Source of the DNA: Miscanthus floridulus
Lineage: Eukaryota > Streptophyta > Magnoliopsida > Poales > Poaceae
DNA: 64,000 nucleotides
Assembly (NCBI RefSeq): GCF_019320115.1
Contig: NC_089584.1
Coordinates: forward strand, 106,135,111 to 106,199,110
Direction: 5' to 3'
A program made the position numbers and the translations under genes. Shown here piece by piece: positions 33,941 through 46,368 of this stretch (positions within the stretch are counted from its first letter, which is position 1; each line of letters starts with the position of its first letter). The notes below the pieces were generated by a model, which saw nothing but the letters and a program-made list of their open reading frames with translations, did not search any database and was not told the origin of the DNA.

Positions 33941-34723
33941 CATGCCACCCAGCAAAAACTCAGAGTCAAAGATCGTCCTGAGTTTGAGGGCCGTGAGTAT
34001 GAGAAGCATGTCACCAAGCGGTGTGAGGTTACCATCTATATTGGAAAGAGTGAAGAGTTCCCCGACCTCACTGAAGCCTGGAGTGTGACCGCAACCAGAT
34101 TTTGCTTCATCGACACCTACCAAGTTGTGGCCCGTAAAGCCATGTGGTATCTTTGCCAGATCTATAAAGATCCCATTGCCCATACCCCTATGAGGTTCTT
34201 TTCACCTTTGGAAAAGAATCGACGGGCATGGAGGGCTCGCATGGAGGTTTAAAAAGGACGGGATGCGCAAGAAGATAGTTCTATCATGGTGCACTTGACC
34301 ACGTACCTGCTTGCTCTAGATGAGCAGTATGACCGGCAAGCCTCAGAGCTGAGGAAGTGCCTCCGTCGAGCCGAGGAAGCCGAGATCTTCTCTAGGATTC
34401 TCTAGGTGTAGCTTGTTGAAGCACAAGCCAGTGCGGCAGCCGCTGAGAATCGGGAGACTGCCATATCAGAAGCTCTGAAGGAGGCTAAAGATTGGCATGT
34501 CCATCAGCTGGGTGGGGCCTATCTTGTCACCAAGGCCAAGTGGAGGACATTGGCTGCTGAAAGGTAGGATTCCTCGATCTTGGAGGGGTTCCCTATCCAC
34601 CCGCCAGAAAGAAGGAGAATCGGTGTTGCAGTGCCGCTAGCACCTCCACTCTCAGAAGTGTCAGAAGTAGAACCCTTGATTACTCTCACTCAGCCATTGC
34701 CAAGAGAAGAGGTAGATCCATAG
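33941..34723 (+). pseudogene. Unrecognised coding relic in the large element
   Basis: After an ATG at 33941, a frame carrying protein-like sequence runs with few interruptions to a TAG at 34721. It includes RCEVTIYIGKSEEFPDLTEAW, then ARKAMWYLCQIYKDP, MRFFSPLEKNRRAW, a helical Glu/Ala/Arg-rich part (LALDEQYDRQASELRKCLRR, AAAAENRETAISEALKEA) and a Pro-rich tail. In-frame stops near 34249 (TAA), 34403 and 34409 (TAG) and 34566 (TAG) again look like C-to-T changes of Gln codons. No gag, protease, RT or integrase motif is present. The globular-then-coiled-coil architecture is all I can state, and I cannot assign a function. Confidence 0.55.
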
Positions 34724-36590
34724 CTAGGGCGGTAGAAGAATTCGCCGAGCCCAGGAATGAAGATGCATGGTCTAGAGTAGATTAGTTGCCTTGGGAAGGT
34801 GTACCTGTAGTAGTAGTGCCTTTCGTCGCTGTTCACCAGTACTATACTCTTGTCGTTGTTTTTCGTCCGTAGTTGTTGAGATCGTCCAACCGTAGGTGAA
34901 TGATGTGTTGAGAAGGGGAGAGTGAATGCCTGTATGATGTACCCATATAAGACCGTTGGAATGTGCATTTTGTTTATTTCATAGTGTTTATTGCGTCCAT
35001 CTACCTTAAGTCTTGTTTGACATGCTTACAGTTTTCAAGGGTGATGTTAAGTGGGTTACGAGAGAAGTTACCATTCATATGCTAGCAAACCAGCCATAAT
35101 CGGAGAACATAGGACACTATATCGACTAATTGTGGATGTCCCAGTAGAACACTTAAATCTCTTTAAATCCAATCTGTTGTTGGATTTGAATTCCTTGTTC
35201 CTTGTTGCGAAAGGAATCCTTGATGTTTGAATCTTCCCTTGCAATACTCCCCTTACTCTGTGGTCTATGACCCCACAACCTTTATTGCATGTAAGTTAGT
35301 AATAGTTGCCTGGTTAATAGCTTATGGTGCCACGACAAAACTAAGGGCTCTCTGTGGAACAGCTGCCACATGGTGACGCTGCTCGGCACGCGCTGGTATC
35401 AAGGTTGTTGACCAAGTACCTTTACTAAGTTACACCGTCATACCGCTTTTACTACAAAATATTCACCTTGAAAATATTTGGGTGTTCCAACAGAAAATCC
35501 ACAATGGGTTGATGAAATAGTGTTCTCTCAAAGTAAACAAGAGGAGGTGATTTTGGAGGAAGCATGTATGTTGTGATCTCGGTTCATAAAAGGTTGGTGC
35601 ATATTGTGGACAAGGAAGGGAAGGAAAGAAGAACACCAGGGAAAGAGTTAGCATCAGGTAGTAGGGAGTGCTTGTAAAAGCCTGAGTGGACATCGTGCCC
35701 TAGGTCCTGTGTCTAGCTTGACCGCACTACGCATGCCTGGTTATTTCACTACGTGCCCTGCGAACGCCATCTGTGTCGGGCCCTTTAGCACCCCATTTTC
35801 ACGTGGCCACGGCATCGTGCCGCACTCGCCTTCTTCATGCACTATGCGTTCTCTTTTCCCCAGCATCTGGTCGGCTCTCTACCCCACACCCTTGTCCCCC
35901 ATACCAGACCCCCCATTCCCTCTCTTCTTTTCTTCTTTTGGGGACACGGTCGCCTGTACGCCTTCCCTCGTTGAGCGAACCTCCTCTCCTCTCCTCTCCC
36001 TTATCCTCTGCCCACTCGCGTAGGAAGTGCACCATGTCCAACCTTATCCCCACATCATGAACCATTTGTGTATTCCATTCACGCCGCCTCCACCTCCGGT
36101 GTGTTGCGCCCCACCTCCGTTCGCCACTATAAGATGCTCTTGGTCCTTTCTCTTCTTCATCTCCATCCACTTTAATCTGAAGCAGAGCTATGAGATCTAG
36201 TCGCCATTATGGAGCTAGGTTTGTCTGTCTAAGGTGATGGTGTAATCTGAGAAGAAGAAAGGATCTGGTTTTTAGAGAAGTTCGAGTCTACCGTTGGTTA
36301 GTTCGGTCTTAGGGTTCACGATGTTTGACTTCTCAGTCTCCTGTTTCTGGATCTGTTGGTCATACGCCATGTTTTGGATAATCATTATCTTGTTGTTTCT
36401 TCATTGCCCTCGTCTATCTCGACTTCTGGATTAAGCATTGGTTGTATTAGGTTGCTCTTAACCATGTACCTCTAAATCCCTATGTGGTTTAGTGTTCGAG
36501 GTCATATAATCTTTCGTGTAATCCCTGATCTATGAAATGTAATCGTGTTTCCCCTCTTCTGGTTCTTGCTTCAAATCTCGGGATGAGATT
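34724..36590. other. Non-coding 3' interior of the large element
   Basis: No domain is recognised. A pyrimidine-rich, CpG-containing block lies at 35760-36120. The stretch ends in a purine tract at 36592-36608 immediately before the 3' LTR. Confidence 0.5.
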
Positions 36591-36591
36591 C

Positions 36592-36608
36592 TTTTTAGGG
36601 GGGTTGGT
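36592..36608 (+). other. Polypurine tract of the large element
   Basis: TTTTTAGGGGGGTTGG precedes the LTR start TGTAACACC by at most one base. Confidence 0.8.
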
Positions 36609-39600
36609 TGTAACACCTCTAGTGTTACGACCTTGCTTAGCACCTAGGTTAATGCCTAAGAGTAATTAGTAAAACAAATTTTTGGGTTTAAAAGTTTGAA
36701 GCACACGTGGAATTATAAACGAATCTTGTGTGACTCATTTTCGTGAATAAAATGAAAAAATAAGTGTCGCTAGCGGTGCTTAACAACTTTTAAATAATCT
36801 TGTGGACAAAAGTTGTTTAGGGCTTGTTTTGGAAAAGTATGAAGAAAACGCTTAAAATGTCTGATAGCAAATAAATGGCGAATGGCTGGTTTAATTGATT
36901 AAGCATGAAAAACAATTTTTATAAACAAAAATACGATACGACTGGTATATAGTACTTAAGTAAAAATTTGGAGCATGATTTTTGTTGCATTTAAAATGTT
37001 GAGTAACAAACTTTAGTGCTTTAGCCGTGTTTAAAAATATATATAGTCGGCTTGGAAAATGAATATTTGAGAGCTAAAATGATATATAATGTGGGTAGAA
37101 AAATTATGCCATCAGCAAGGTAAGAACATCATGAGTGTGTTAGTATGTTTGTTTCGAGTATTGCTATGATGTTTGTTAGTTTCAGAATTAGTTTGAAAAG
37201 GAATGAAAATGGGAAAACCCGTTCGTAGTTTGTGTCAATAAATAATAGTCAATTTGAAAAGTGATTTTTATAAAGCGACAATAATATAGAACGTTTGTTT
37301 GGGGTTTTAATAAAAATTGAAGTACAAGTCGAGTAGATGAAAGCGTAACTTGGATTTTGGAAAACAAATACTGTTGCGCGTTCATAGCCGCTCATTTTAC
37401 CTATCCTACCGCAGCCAGCAGAGCCAAGCGATGTCCATGTGTTCAGCGGTCTGTCATGGGTTAGTTATTGACTAGCGAGCGGACTGATCCATAGCGAGGA
37501 TGGGACATCTCCCTACACTGCTTTGTCGCTAGCCGACATCGGTGACCCCGCTCAGACCCGCTACAATGATTCGATGCATCGCGCCAACTCTTTTTCTGTT
37601 CGCCAATCGAACCACGTGCTCGTGGTCACTGCCAGCTTCATCGCATCATCTCTGCTGCACCATAAATTCCTCTGTTTGCCTCTGCTTGTCTCTGCCCCTT
37701 TTTCCCTCTTCTAGTTGAGCTCTCCTTGAGCTCTAAAGCACCACCGCCCGCCCGTCGTCTCTCCCTCTTCCCCCTCGTGAGCGCGCGAAGCTCCCTTGGT
37801 CCCGCGCTGGAGTCGCATCCCCAGCTCCTGCTCGTCCTCCCCGCTCTCTCTGCTTTCCTCCTACACCGAGCCACCGAGCCACGCTGCTCGCCCGTCGCCC
37901 ATTCCTTTTCCCCCTCGTGAGCACGCGCGTGCCCCTAGTCCCGTGTTGGACCTGCTGCTCCTCGGCGTGCTCGCACCGTAGCGCCTGCTGTGGCCACGAT
38001 CGTATCGCCGGCCACCGCATATGCAAGCGCGCGCGGGCCTCCGGACCCCGTGTCGGACCGGCTGCTCCATGGCGCTCCACCTCCAACGCATGCTCCTTCG
38101 CTCTTCGCCTCCACGACCCACCCCCGTCGAGGGCTTCCCTCACCTCGCTCTGTCGTTGCAAAGTCCATGGCCGTGCGCCGTCGCCGTGAGTTCGTGTGGA
38201 CCTCGAGCGCCTCTCCATCGACCCTCGCCGGCCATCGATCCCCATAGCAGCCACAGTGCCTCCGCCGAGGCCCTGCCAGCGCCGCCCTTCCACGCTCCTT
38301 GTGGCTCCACTACACGACCACTTCCTTCGCCTGCTCACGCCGGGTCCACCCTGTGCCGTAGAGCCTACCCGCATTGGCCGCCATGCCGTAGTCACCCCCG
38401 GTGTGTAGTGGCCACCCATCGTCACCTCCTCTACCGTGGCTGTGTGTGGCCGTCGTGCCGAGCTCTGCCTCGGTCCACGCCGTGGCCAGGCCGAGCCCGA
38501 TCGTGGCGGCACACCTCCCCGCGGCTGGTTCTCCGCTACCGTCGTGCCTTTCCTGGGCCGATTCGAACGCCAGTGATGGCTCCCCTCTGCGTGCTTTATT
38601 TCAAGGTAGCAGGTGGGCTCAAGCGCTAACAGAACGCTTTACCAGGTTTACTTTGAAAAAAATGCAAGACTTATACATTTACAAGTAAGGGCTTAGTTAA
38701 TTTATGAAAAGTTCAGGGGTCCTCGTGCAAATTTGCCATCACGCTAGGCTCGTTCGTGCGTGGGCCGACCGCTCCTGGTCGCTGGGCCGTCGACTATTCT
38801 GGCTGGGCCGCTCACGCCCATCCCCACGTTGGGCCGCGCCCCTCGCACCTAGGCCGCTCACGTCAGCACACGTGCCCTGCCCCACCTGGGCCGTCGGCCA
38901 CCATTGGACCGTGTCGCGCGATTCGCGTTGGGCCGAGGACGTTGATGCCGGCCCTTTTCGATTTGTAGAGCACTTTCTAATTTAGCTTACAAGGTAAATT
39001 TGTAAATTTAAAATAAAATTATGTTGGTGTCCAAAAATGATGAAACCAACTTTGTTAAGTTTATAAAATCATGATTTACCTGATAGTGTATTTTGTTCGC
39101 ATAAGTTCTATATGTTTTTAGGGTTGCTCTAATTATTTTAAAATGTTTAATATTATTAAAATGTGAACTTGTGGGAATTTTTGGAAGAAAATGGTGATAA
39201 TGTTGACTCTGAAAATTTTATAGTAAATTCCTAATATTATTAGCTACTCACTGTAATTTTGATAGCTCTAGAATAATTAGTTTGCTAGATAGATAATGAT
39301 GCCCTATTTTGAATAAAGATTAAATTGATAGAATGGAATAAAGAAACAACTTGGGTTTGTATAACTAAAATATTTGTTGGGAAATAACGTCTTATTCGAC
39401 AACATGGAAATGTAACCTAAGTACGGTCGTCGTTAGAACTAGCTTGTTAGCTTGAGTGGCATAAATCGTATTTTATGAGTCACGGTTGTAGTTGATTAAT
39501 TATGTTTCTGCATTACATCCACGCATATCATAATAGGAACGGTGATGGATCGAGGTGTCACCTGGGGTATCGGAAAAGATGGTGTCTCGATGGTCATGTC

Positions 39601-39725
39601 ATCACGATGGAAAGCTAACTTTTGGTTAAATCTTACTCAGGTAAGCCCCGGTGCATAACCCCTACTTTTCTGCACTTTAAATTATATTTGTGCATTAAGT
39701 TTTAAGGAGTTGAATAAAACTCACT

Positions 39726-39812
<87 letters not shown>

Positions 39813-41222
39813 CTTTATCCTATGAGTCTTACTAGTATGACATGATTGGATAGATTGCTATGCTATAGGACTTTGATAGAAGTCGAGTGATTACCTGTCA
39901 CTCGCGAGAGATAGGAAATATATTACTGTATTATTATCACTTGGAAAATATAAATGGTGGAAAGGAAAAATAGAGACCGAGTAGGGATATGGCTTGGGTA
40001 TTGGTGGGTGTAAGAGGTTGTGTCCTGCGGCCAACGGGGCATAGCTCGGTTATACTATTTTCCCTGTCTGTGTCGGTTAAGGACCGGCCGTTGCATTGGA
40101 CGCTAGGCAAGTCACATATTTATTATCCCGAGCACATACTTGTGTATGGGCGCAGGGATGGCTTGTTGCTCTCTTATCGTGGGTTTCAGCTCTTTTCCGA
40201 ACCGACTGTCAGGCTAGTTTTAGGTGGAGGTCCTTGCACGGCACTGAGTCTAGGACTCAGGTGCGGGGGCTTGGAGTCTCAGTTTGGACGGGGACCTGGA
40301 CCCCATGATAGGAGGGCAGTGGGTTGGTCCTGCTTGTGCTTGGGATACAAGCGGGACATGTGTTTTCGAGGTACCTAGCTGGGGGCATTGATTCACGAAT
40401 CGTCGACGTTCTGGTACGACTTGTCTAAACTCTAGCACCGTGGTAAGAACTGGAAGATGAAAGATGATAAAAGAAAATCTAATTGCTTACCACCTGCTTG
40501 AAAGTAGCACATGTGCTTACATAGAATGGATAGTTAATGAACTAATACCAACTACTAATAAAAGTGAATATAAGGACGCACGCTTAGTAATGCTTCCTGC
40601 AGATGCAATAAACCCATAAGCCAGATAGTCTTGCATATCCTTGGAGTCTTTTATTTCCTCATGTCGGGTAAGTCTTGCTGAGTATAATTGAGTACTCAGG
40701 GTTTTATTTCCCCCTGTTGCAGGTGACAGGTGGATGCTAGAGCTGACCCTTGTGTGGATTCCTCTTGGTAGGCTCAGAGAGGATTCCTTTACACTGCGAT
40801 CATAGTCTTTATTTATAACTCTCACTAAATGTTTTTATAAATAAAAGTTTTATAATCTGTTGTCATAGTTTATATATCAATATTTCATTATGTTAGCTAT
40901 TTATTTCCGCTGTAATTCTGATCACATGTTTCTATTCCGTTGTTAACTTAAATTATTCATAACTCTGATAACATGTTCAAATTCTGCTATTATAAATAAT
41001 AAATATTATACTATGAGGTTACATGAAAATTGATGTAAGAAATGGTTAATAATGATGTAAGCTTTATTCTCTCATTTGTGATCCTGATGAAGAAATTTGG
41101 ATTTTCGGGTTCCCCTTAGGGTGTGCTCGACGGAACTGTGTAATTTGATGTTCTCCCTTGGTACTTAGTATCTAATGGAAGACAAGTACTTTTGTGAGGC
41201 ATTAGATTAGACGGTTCTGCCA
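36609..41222 (+). repeat. 3' LTR of the large element (4.6 kb)
   Basis: Starts TGTAACACCTCTAGTG and ends GGTTCTGCCA. The middle (37700-38560) is strongly GC- and pyrimidine-rich with long open frames on both strands. The second half is AT-rich. An AT microsatellite sits at 39728-39806. The partner LTR ends TTCTATCA at 33102. Confidence 0.82.
39728..39806. repeat. (AT)n microsatellite, about 39 units
   Basis: A pure AT run inside the 3' LTR. The aligned place in the 5' LTR (near 32257) has only about three AT steps (CTTATATATCTT). Confidence 0.97.
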
Positions 41223-42346
41223 TAGCAGCGTGCTATGGCGCGGGAGGCAACAGTGCGATGCAGGGAGCTGGTGGCAGGACAGCGCAATAGAGCAAATGCG
41301 TGCGGCCCTAGTAGCACCGTCAATGGTGCCAGCAGCAGCACACACCGTCAATAGTAGCACCGTCAATGCGCGCCAGGCCTAGGCCACAGCGGCTAGCCAA
41401 ACGCGGCTAGGCGCACGCACGTGATCGGCACGCCGGCACGCCGGCTCAGGGGCACAATAACCGCGCCTATATGAGGAAACCAACCAAGGACGTGCCATGC
41501 ACGCTTTTTAAACGTCCAAATCAACTAATCGATTGGCCAAACATCCAAACCATCTTTATCATACTTTAGAGGGTACATTAGACTACTAAAATAGACCATG
41601 ACACTACTCTACTTCTTAACTAATTTTTTCTACAAAAAATGATGAACAAAGCAATGTCTATCTTTTCCAAAATTCAAGAAATTTTCTAAGTTTTGAATGA
41701 CTTTCTATTTCTAGTTGCATTTGCAAACCCTTACAAATATAAACTAGCAACATTATTTATCAACACCAAATATTTTATTGTCGTTTACAAAGTTTGTACT
41801 TTTAACTTTATTTAAGTGATGCTTATATGTTTTATATTGTTTTTGTTCGACAAAAAATGGTTTACAACGCTACGTGATATAACATGATTATTGAATTAAT
41901 TTTTATTTCGCATTTTCGTTAATTACGGAAATTGATCAACACTCTTTATTACATGTATTAACGTATAAACATGATGCTCATGACATATTGAAGTAAATGA
42001 TTTACGCTGTAATATGGAGAGTGTTACACGGTGGTGCCGCAGCGAGCGTGCATGAGAACAATCCTTAAGAGTGTGACGATGTGACGGGAGTTACTTTTTG
42101 TTCCGTCACATTCGTCGTTTTATTTTAATGAATGCTATTTTTAGTTCGTGGTTCATGGTTTCGGTGGTATTCTAGAAGTAAGCAAATTTTCGACGGTATT
42201 TTAGGGCATCACACATCACACCTACCCGCTGCCTCCTTTCCCCTTTCCATCGCCGATTCCTCGCTTCTTCTCGCTAGCTCTAATTCGCTTCGAATTCCTG
42301 ATTTGCCGAACCCTAGCGACGCCGACATCGTGGTGACGCCACGCGC
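41223..42346 (+). other. Spacer, promoter and 5' UTR region of the seven-exon gene
   Basis: The first 240 bases are GC-rich with repeated 'gtagcaccgtcaatg'. The middle is AT-rich. The last 150 bases before the start codon are pyrimidine-rich (CCTACCCGCTGCCTCCTTTCC), typical of a plant 5' UTR. A CTATATGA at about 41468 is too far upstream to be a confident TATA box for this gene. Confidence 0.45.
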
Positions 42347-45300
42347 ATGGAGATCTCCTTCGAGGCGTGGGAGGGCGTGCAGCGGCACGGCCAGGACCTC
42401 GCGGACCGCCTCGCGCAGGGCTTCACGGGCCTGCTCCAGGCGCCGCCGCAGTTCCCGTGGCCCCCCGCGCCGCACAAGCGGATGCCCTTCGACATCGACC
42501 TCCCCGTCGTCCCCTTCGGCGGCGCCGGCGGCGGGCCCCACGCCCGCGGCGTCCCGGGGAAGGACTTCTTCCCCTTCCCCGCCGCCGCCGTCTCCTCGGT
42601 CATCGACATCGGCGGCAGGCTGGGCCAGGCCGGCGCCGAGCTCGGGGCGTCCGTAGGCGGGGCCGTGCAGCACGCCGTGAGCCATCTGCCCGTGCCGTTC
42701 CGGAACGGCCAGATCCGCCGGCGCAAACTGCCGCCGCCATCGCCGCCGCCGCCTCAGGCGCCCCTGCCCCCCGCGGCTTCGGTGGGCGAGGGGGCGGTAG
42801 GGCTCTCCGTCGAAAGGGCTGCTGTGGATAGGTGCCCCCTCGAGGCGGCGGCGGCCGCCGCCGCTGCGGCGACCGGGAGCGCTGCCGCATCGAGCGTCAG
42901 CGGTCATGTTGGCGGATACGATTTGGACGAGGACGACGAGGGTTTCGGCTGCGATATTGGGACTCTTGGGAACTTTAAGAAGGCTAACGTATGATTTAAC
43001 TCGTGCTTGCTGTTTTATGGATTTTGGCATGTCGCGCACGATTGTAGTTTAGGGCTCCTGTCGTTACAGCACTTAAATTGATGGTGTCCGGTCTAGCAAC
43101 TGGTTACATGTCTCTACCATCCGATTTATTGCAATCCTCTTCCTCTCAGTTAATCACATATCCAGCGGAAGGATCTGACATTTTAATTCACACATATTTA
43201 AGCCATGACGATGATCTTCTGAATTGTCCTTTTTGTGTCAAGAAAAACCCTTAACTGAACTCACGTACATCCTAGAGATCATAGGCTCATTGCACTTATA
43301 CGGTGGTACACACATGGATGTTATGTCAAAAGTTGTTCGTCAAGTACTTGAGCTAAAAAAAACTAACCTTCAACATTTTGAATCAACAAAATATTTTTTA
43401 TTGGACTTGTGGATTTTGTCTTACATTTCTAATTTCTTGTCATGGTACATTGACCCAGATGATGGCATGTTGCAATATAGTACTTATCTTCTCTCTTGAT
43501 TATATAGGGTACTGTAAATATGTCGGCAACATACAATACCAGGACTCAGGACATCGAGAGTTCTGTTGTTGCACGTGGGGACCTCTGGAGGCTAGAGGCA
43601 TCGCGTGGCGGATCAACTTCTGGAAATGATACTTCGCCCCTGTACCTTGTTCAGTTGGGGCCTCTACTATTTGTTCGAGACTCTACGCTTCTCTTGCCTG
43701 TTCATCTTTCAAAGCAACACCTGCTTTGGTATGGTTATGATCGCAAGGTACTCAACCTTTCTATTTCGTTATAATAATGGATTTTGACAAACCTTGTTTT
43801 TTTTGCACCTCGGACGAACCGAATTTCATTACCCAAAAGCAATGAAATTACAAAAGTTTAATGATCCATAGTGTGATACTCCACCGCGTTATCACCTGCC
43901 AGATTGAACCGAACACGCAGGGTTCAGCTAACAGGCAACCAAACACTTTTGTAATGGTTATCAAACATCTTGTAATGATTTATCAACTAGTTTGAATTAC
44001 ACCTGTATTTGGTACTTTATTTTGTTATATTTTATTATCATTAAATATAGCGCTCCTTTATATGGGCAATGTTATGGTCTTTATTGTTTATTAAAGATTA
44101 AACTATAGGCCAGGTCTACCTTGATGTGCAAATCTGTCTAGTCTATTGCAATGCATATGATGTACAAAGATGTTACTAGTAGGTTTGCTATGTATGAGCT
44201 TATGTGGGATTGTTGGTCATTTTTTCTATTGCGTATATCTGACATAATATACTTCATATATTGTCTTCTTACTTTATAGTTAAAACAAGGCGTCTGTTTT
44301 TAAAGGCTTGGAAGTCACCCCCTCCCATCTTTCCAAAATAATCATCATTCGCATACCCCAAAGCTAATCGAATAGCTATGGCATTATCTTAAATTTAACC
44401 TACGACCCGCAGTCTACAATCACTGAACTACCTTCTATGATGTATAAATATGCATCTATGTCTTTCTGATCTGATATTTTCTCCTTTTACATTGCTAAAC
44501 TTGATATTCCATTGCAGAATGGAGTCCATTCCCTCTGTCCAGCTATATGTTCAAAACATAGGAGATGGTTGATGATGTCAATGATGTGTCTCAATCCAAT
44601 AGCTTGTGTAAGTCTCATTCGTCGTCCTCTTTAATAATGTGAGATCTATTCTATTGAGATATTAAGATTAAAATAACTGACTCAATGATCTTTCAGGAGA
44701 GCTTTTCGTTGTATTGCTTTGTATTGTAGTTATGTAATTAAAGGATACATTTTGTCATGGTTCCTCAATTGCAAGGTTACCTTTTCCCTGGTAGTCTGAG
44801 AGATGAGCACGTTCATTTGGCTTTGAGTCTAACATACCATCGATCGGAATAATACTAAAAATTGATTAGTTTATCAGCTTCTTTTCTGTATTTGGCAATG
44901 AGTACAGTAGCCGACCTGTTTTCTGAAAATTGTGTTCATTTATAATGCCACAGCAATGCTTTCAAAAATATCAACAAGCATAGTCCCAGTGATTCTAGTT
45001 AAATTTGCTTGCTTGTCCTTGCATTTTCCTTGTGCATATGAAGCTGAGTATTAATAATATACTACCTTTATTGCAGTCGTTTATGGATCTGCAATTCCCT
45101 AATGGGCAACTGACATATGTTGCTGGTGAGGGGATATCAGCCAGTGGTTTTCTTCCGTTATTTGGTGGGTTGCTTCAAGCTCTTGGAAAATATCCTGGAG
45201 AAACAAGAGTGAGCTTTTCTTGCAAGGTTAGTATTTTCAGTTTATGTTCCCTATATTAATCAGTTGTGTAAAATTTAGTTTGTGTACTCTTTTAAGTAGT

Positions 45301-46368
45301 CTATATCAACATTATATTAGCCTGCCAGGTTGCAGGCCCTGGTATTTCTTAACAAATTGTGCTAGTACATAGTGAGTCATGAAAGAATGGTGATATGTAT
45401 TAAATGTGTGACCAGTAATTGCTATATATTATGGCTTGTCATCAATTTTTATGATGTTTTCTGTGTTCCAATAGCATATGAGTTCAATCTGACACTTGTT
45501 CCCTCTTTTCTTTGAAGAATAAGCGTGGCACAAGGTTCGCTCCTATGTTTCAATGGCCCGACAAGTCTGTTTCATTAGGAGTTACACAACCCTTGGCATG
45601 GAAAAGATCTGGTCTTATGGTGAGACCCAGCATACAAGTCAGGTAGTTTTCTGAAAACATATGGACAAATCCGCAACATTTATGTTTTGCAGATATGTAG
45701 GTAGGTTTTGATTACAGAAACATCAAATTAGATGACAAGTATCTTACTGGATTGTGAAATAGTTATCTATAGTATAGGGACCTATAAACAGATTTCTTTT
45801 TAGTAACTTGCTTGAAAATGATTATTTCTTCTTGCTATCCTCATGTTGTGCTAAAAGCTGTGCTTGTTACATTATTAGAATTTAAAATGGCAATGCTTGA
45901 CAAATAGTCAAATACTGTATGCTAGGTAACTGTTGGCAGATGTAGTTCATGAATAGTCTTGTTCTTTGTTGTTGTTTTGTTTGAATCCTTGTCTCTCTGT
46001 TGTAACACCCTTGTTCTCGGTGCTCTGTTGGCAGTGTGTGCCCTACGTTTGGAGGAAGTGATCCTGGGGTACGTGCAGAAGTTGTCCATTCATTGAAAGA
46101 GGAATTGAATCTGATGTGTGGCCTCTCTTGCTCACGGCATCCATCGGCTTATACTGCTCTCTCGGTAAGCTCTAGTTAACTTTTCTGATTGGTTCTTTCT
46201 ATAGGGTTATAGTTTGGATGTAACTTAATCTCTACATGGCAGATTGGACGATCAAAGTGGAATGGTCAAGTGGGTAGTTCTGGAGTGGCAATCACTTTGG
46301 AAACACCTCTTAATTACATTGGAAGGCCGTCCTTATCTGTTCAACTGAATGGTGGTTTTGAGTTGTGA
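42347..46368 (+). CDS. Seven-exon host gene, 500-aa plant protein of unknown function
   Basis: Exons are 42347-42988, 43508-43747, 44518-44607, 45077-45226, 45518-45642, 46035-46164 and 46243-46368. All six introns are GT-AG, and the joined reading frame is exactly 501 codons with no internal stop. The N-terminus (MEISFEAWEGVQRHGQDLAD) begins a helical segment and is followed by Pro/Gly-rich sequence, an Ala run and an acidic patch (DLDEDDEGFG). The C-terminal ~290 residues are rich in alternating polar/hydrophobic stretches (LYLVQLGPLLFVRDSTLLL, TRVSFSCK, AITLETPLNYIGRPSLSVQL) and end in FEL. That pattern would suit a beta-barrel or beta-rich membrane-associated protein of an organelle envelope, but this is inference and I cannot name the family. 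The high-GC first exon is typical of grass genes. It looks intact and host-encoded. Confidence 0.88.
43797..43870 (-). mobile_element. Possible LINE/SINE 3' end in intron 2
   Basis: On the minus strand the text TTTCATTGCTTTTGGGTAAT continues to a terminal GTGCAAAAAAAAC. It resembles a retroposon tail ending in a short poly-A. The body is not visible, and no target duplication was found. Confidence 0.25.

Larger units (their letters stand above)
30618..41222 (+). mobile_element. Large plus-strand LTR retrotransposon with 4.6-kb LTR, non-autonomous
   Basis: The 5' LTR (30618-33102) is truncated at its start and lacks two internal blocks. The 3' LTR (36609-41222) is complete. The interior (33103-36608) begins with a TGGTATCAGAG primer site (33107-33117) and ends with a purine tract CTTTTTAGGGGGGTTGG. 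It contains one decayed coding relic (33941-34723) but no gag or pol domain that I can recognise. LTR length, primer type and the polyadenylation-like block near 40690 (TTGAGTACTCAGGG) resemble Tekay/Del families, so it may be a large non-autonomous derivative (inference). Confidence 0.8.

Noticed and set aside
37733..38512. Long minus-strand open frame (259 codons) and a plus-strand one of 202 codons in the same place
   Set aside because: Both lie in the GC-rich core of an LTR. They are rich in Arg/Pro/Ala on both strands and show no motif. GC-rich DNA gives long open frames by chance.
42209..43039. Minus-strand 276-codon frame over exon 1 of the seven-exon gene
   Set aside because: A shadow of the GC-rich plus-strand exon. 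The plus-strand model has six clean introns and a perfect joined frame.
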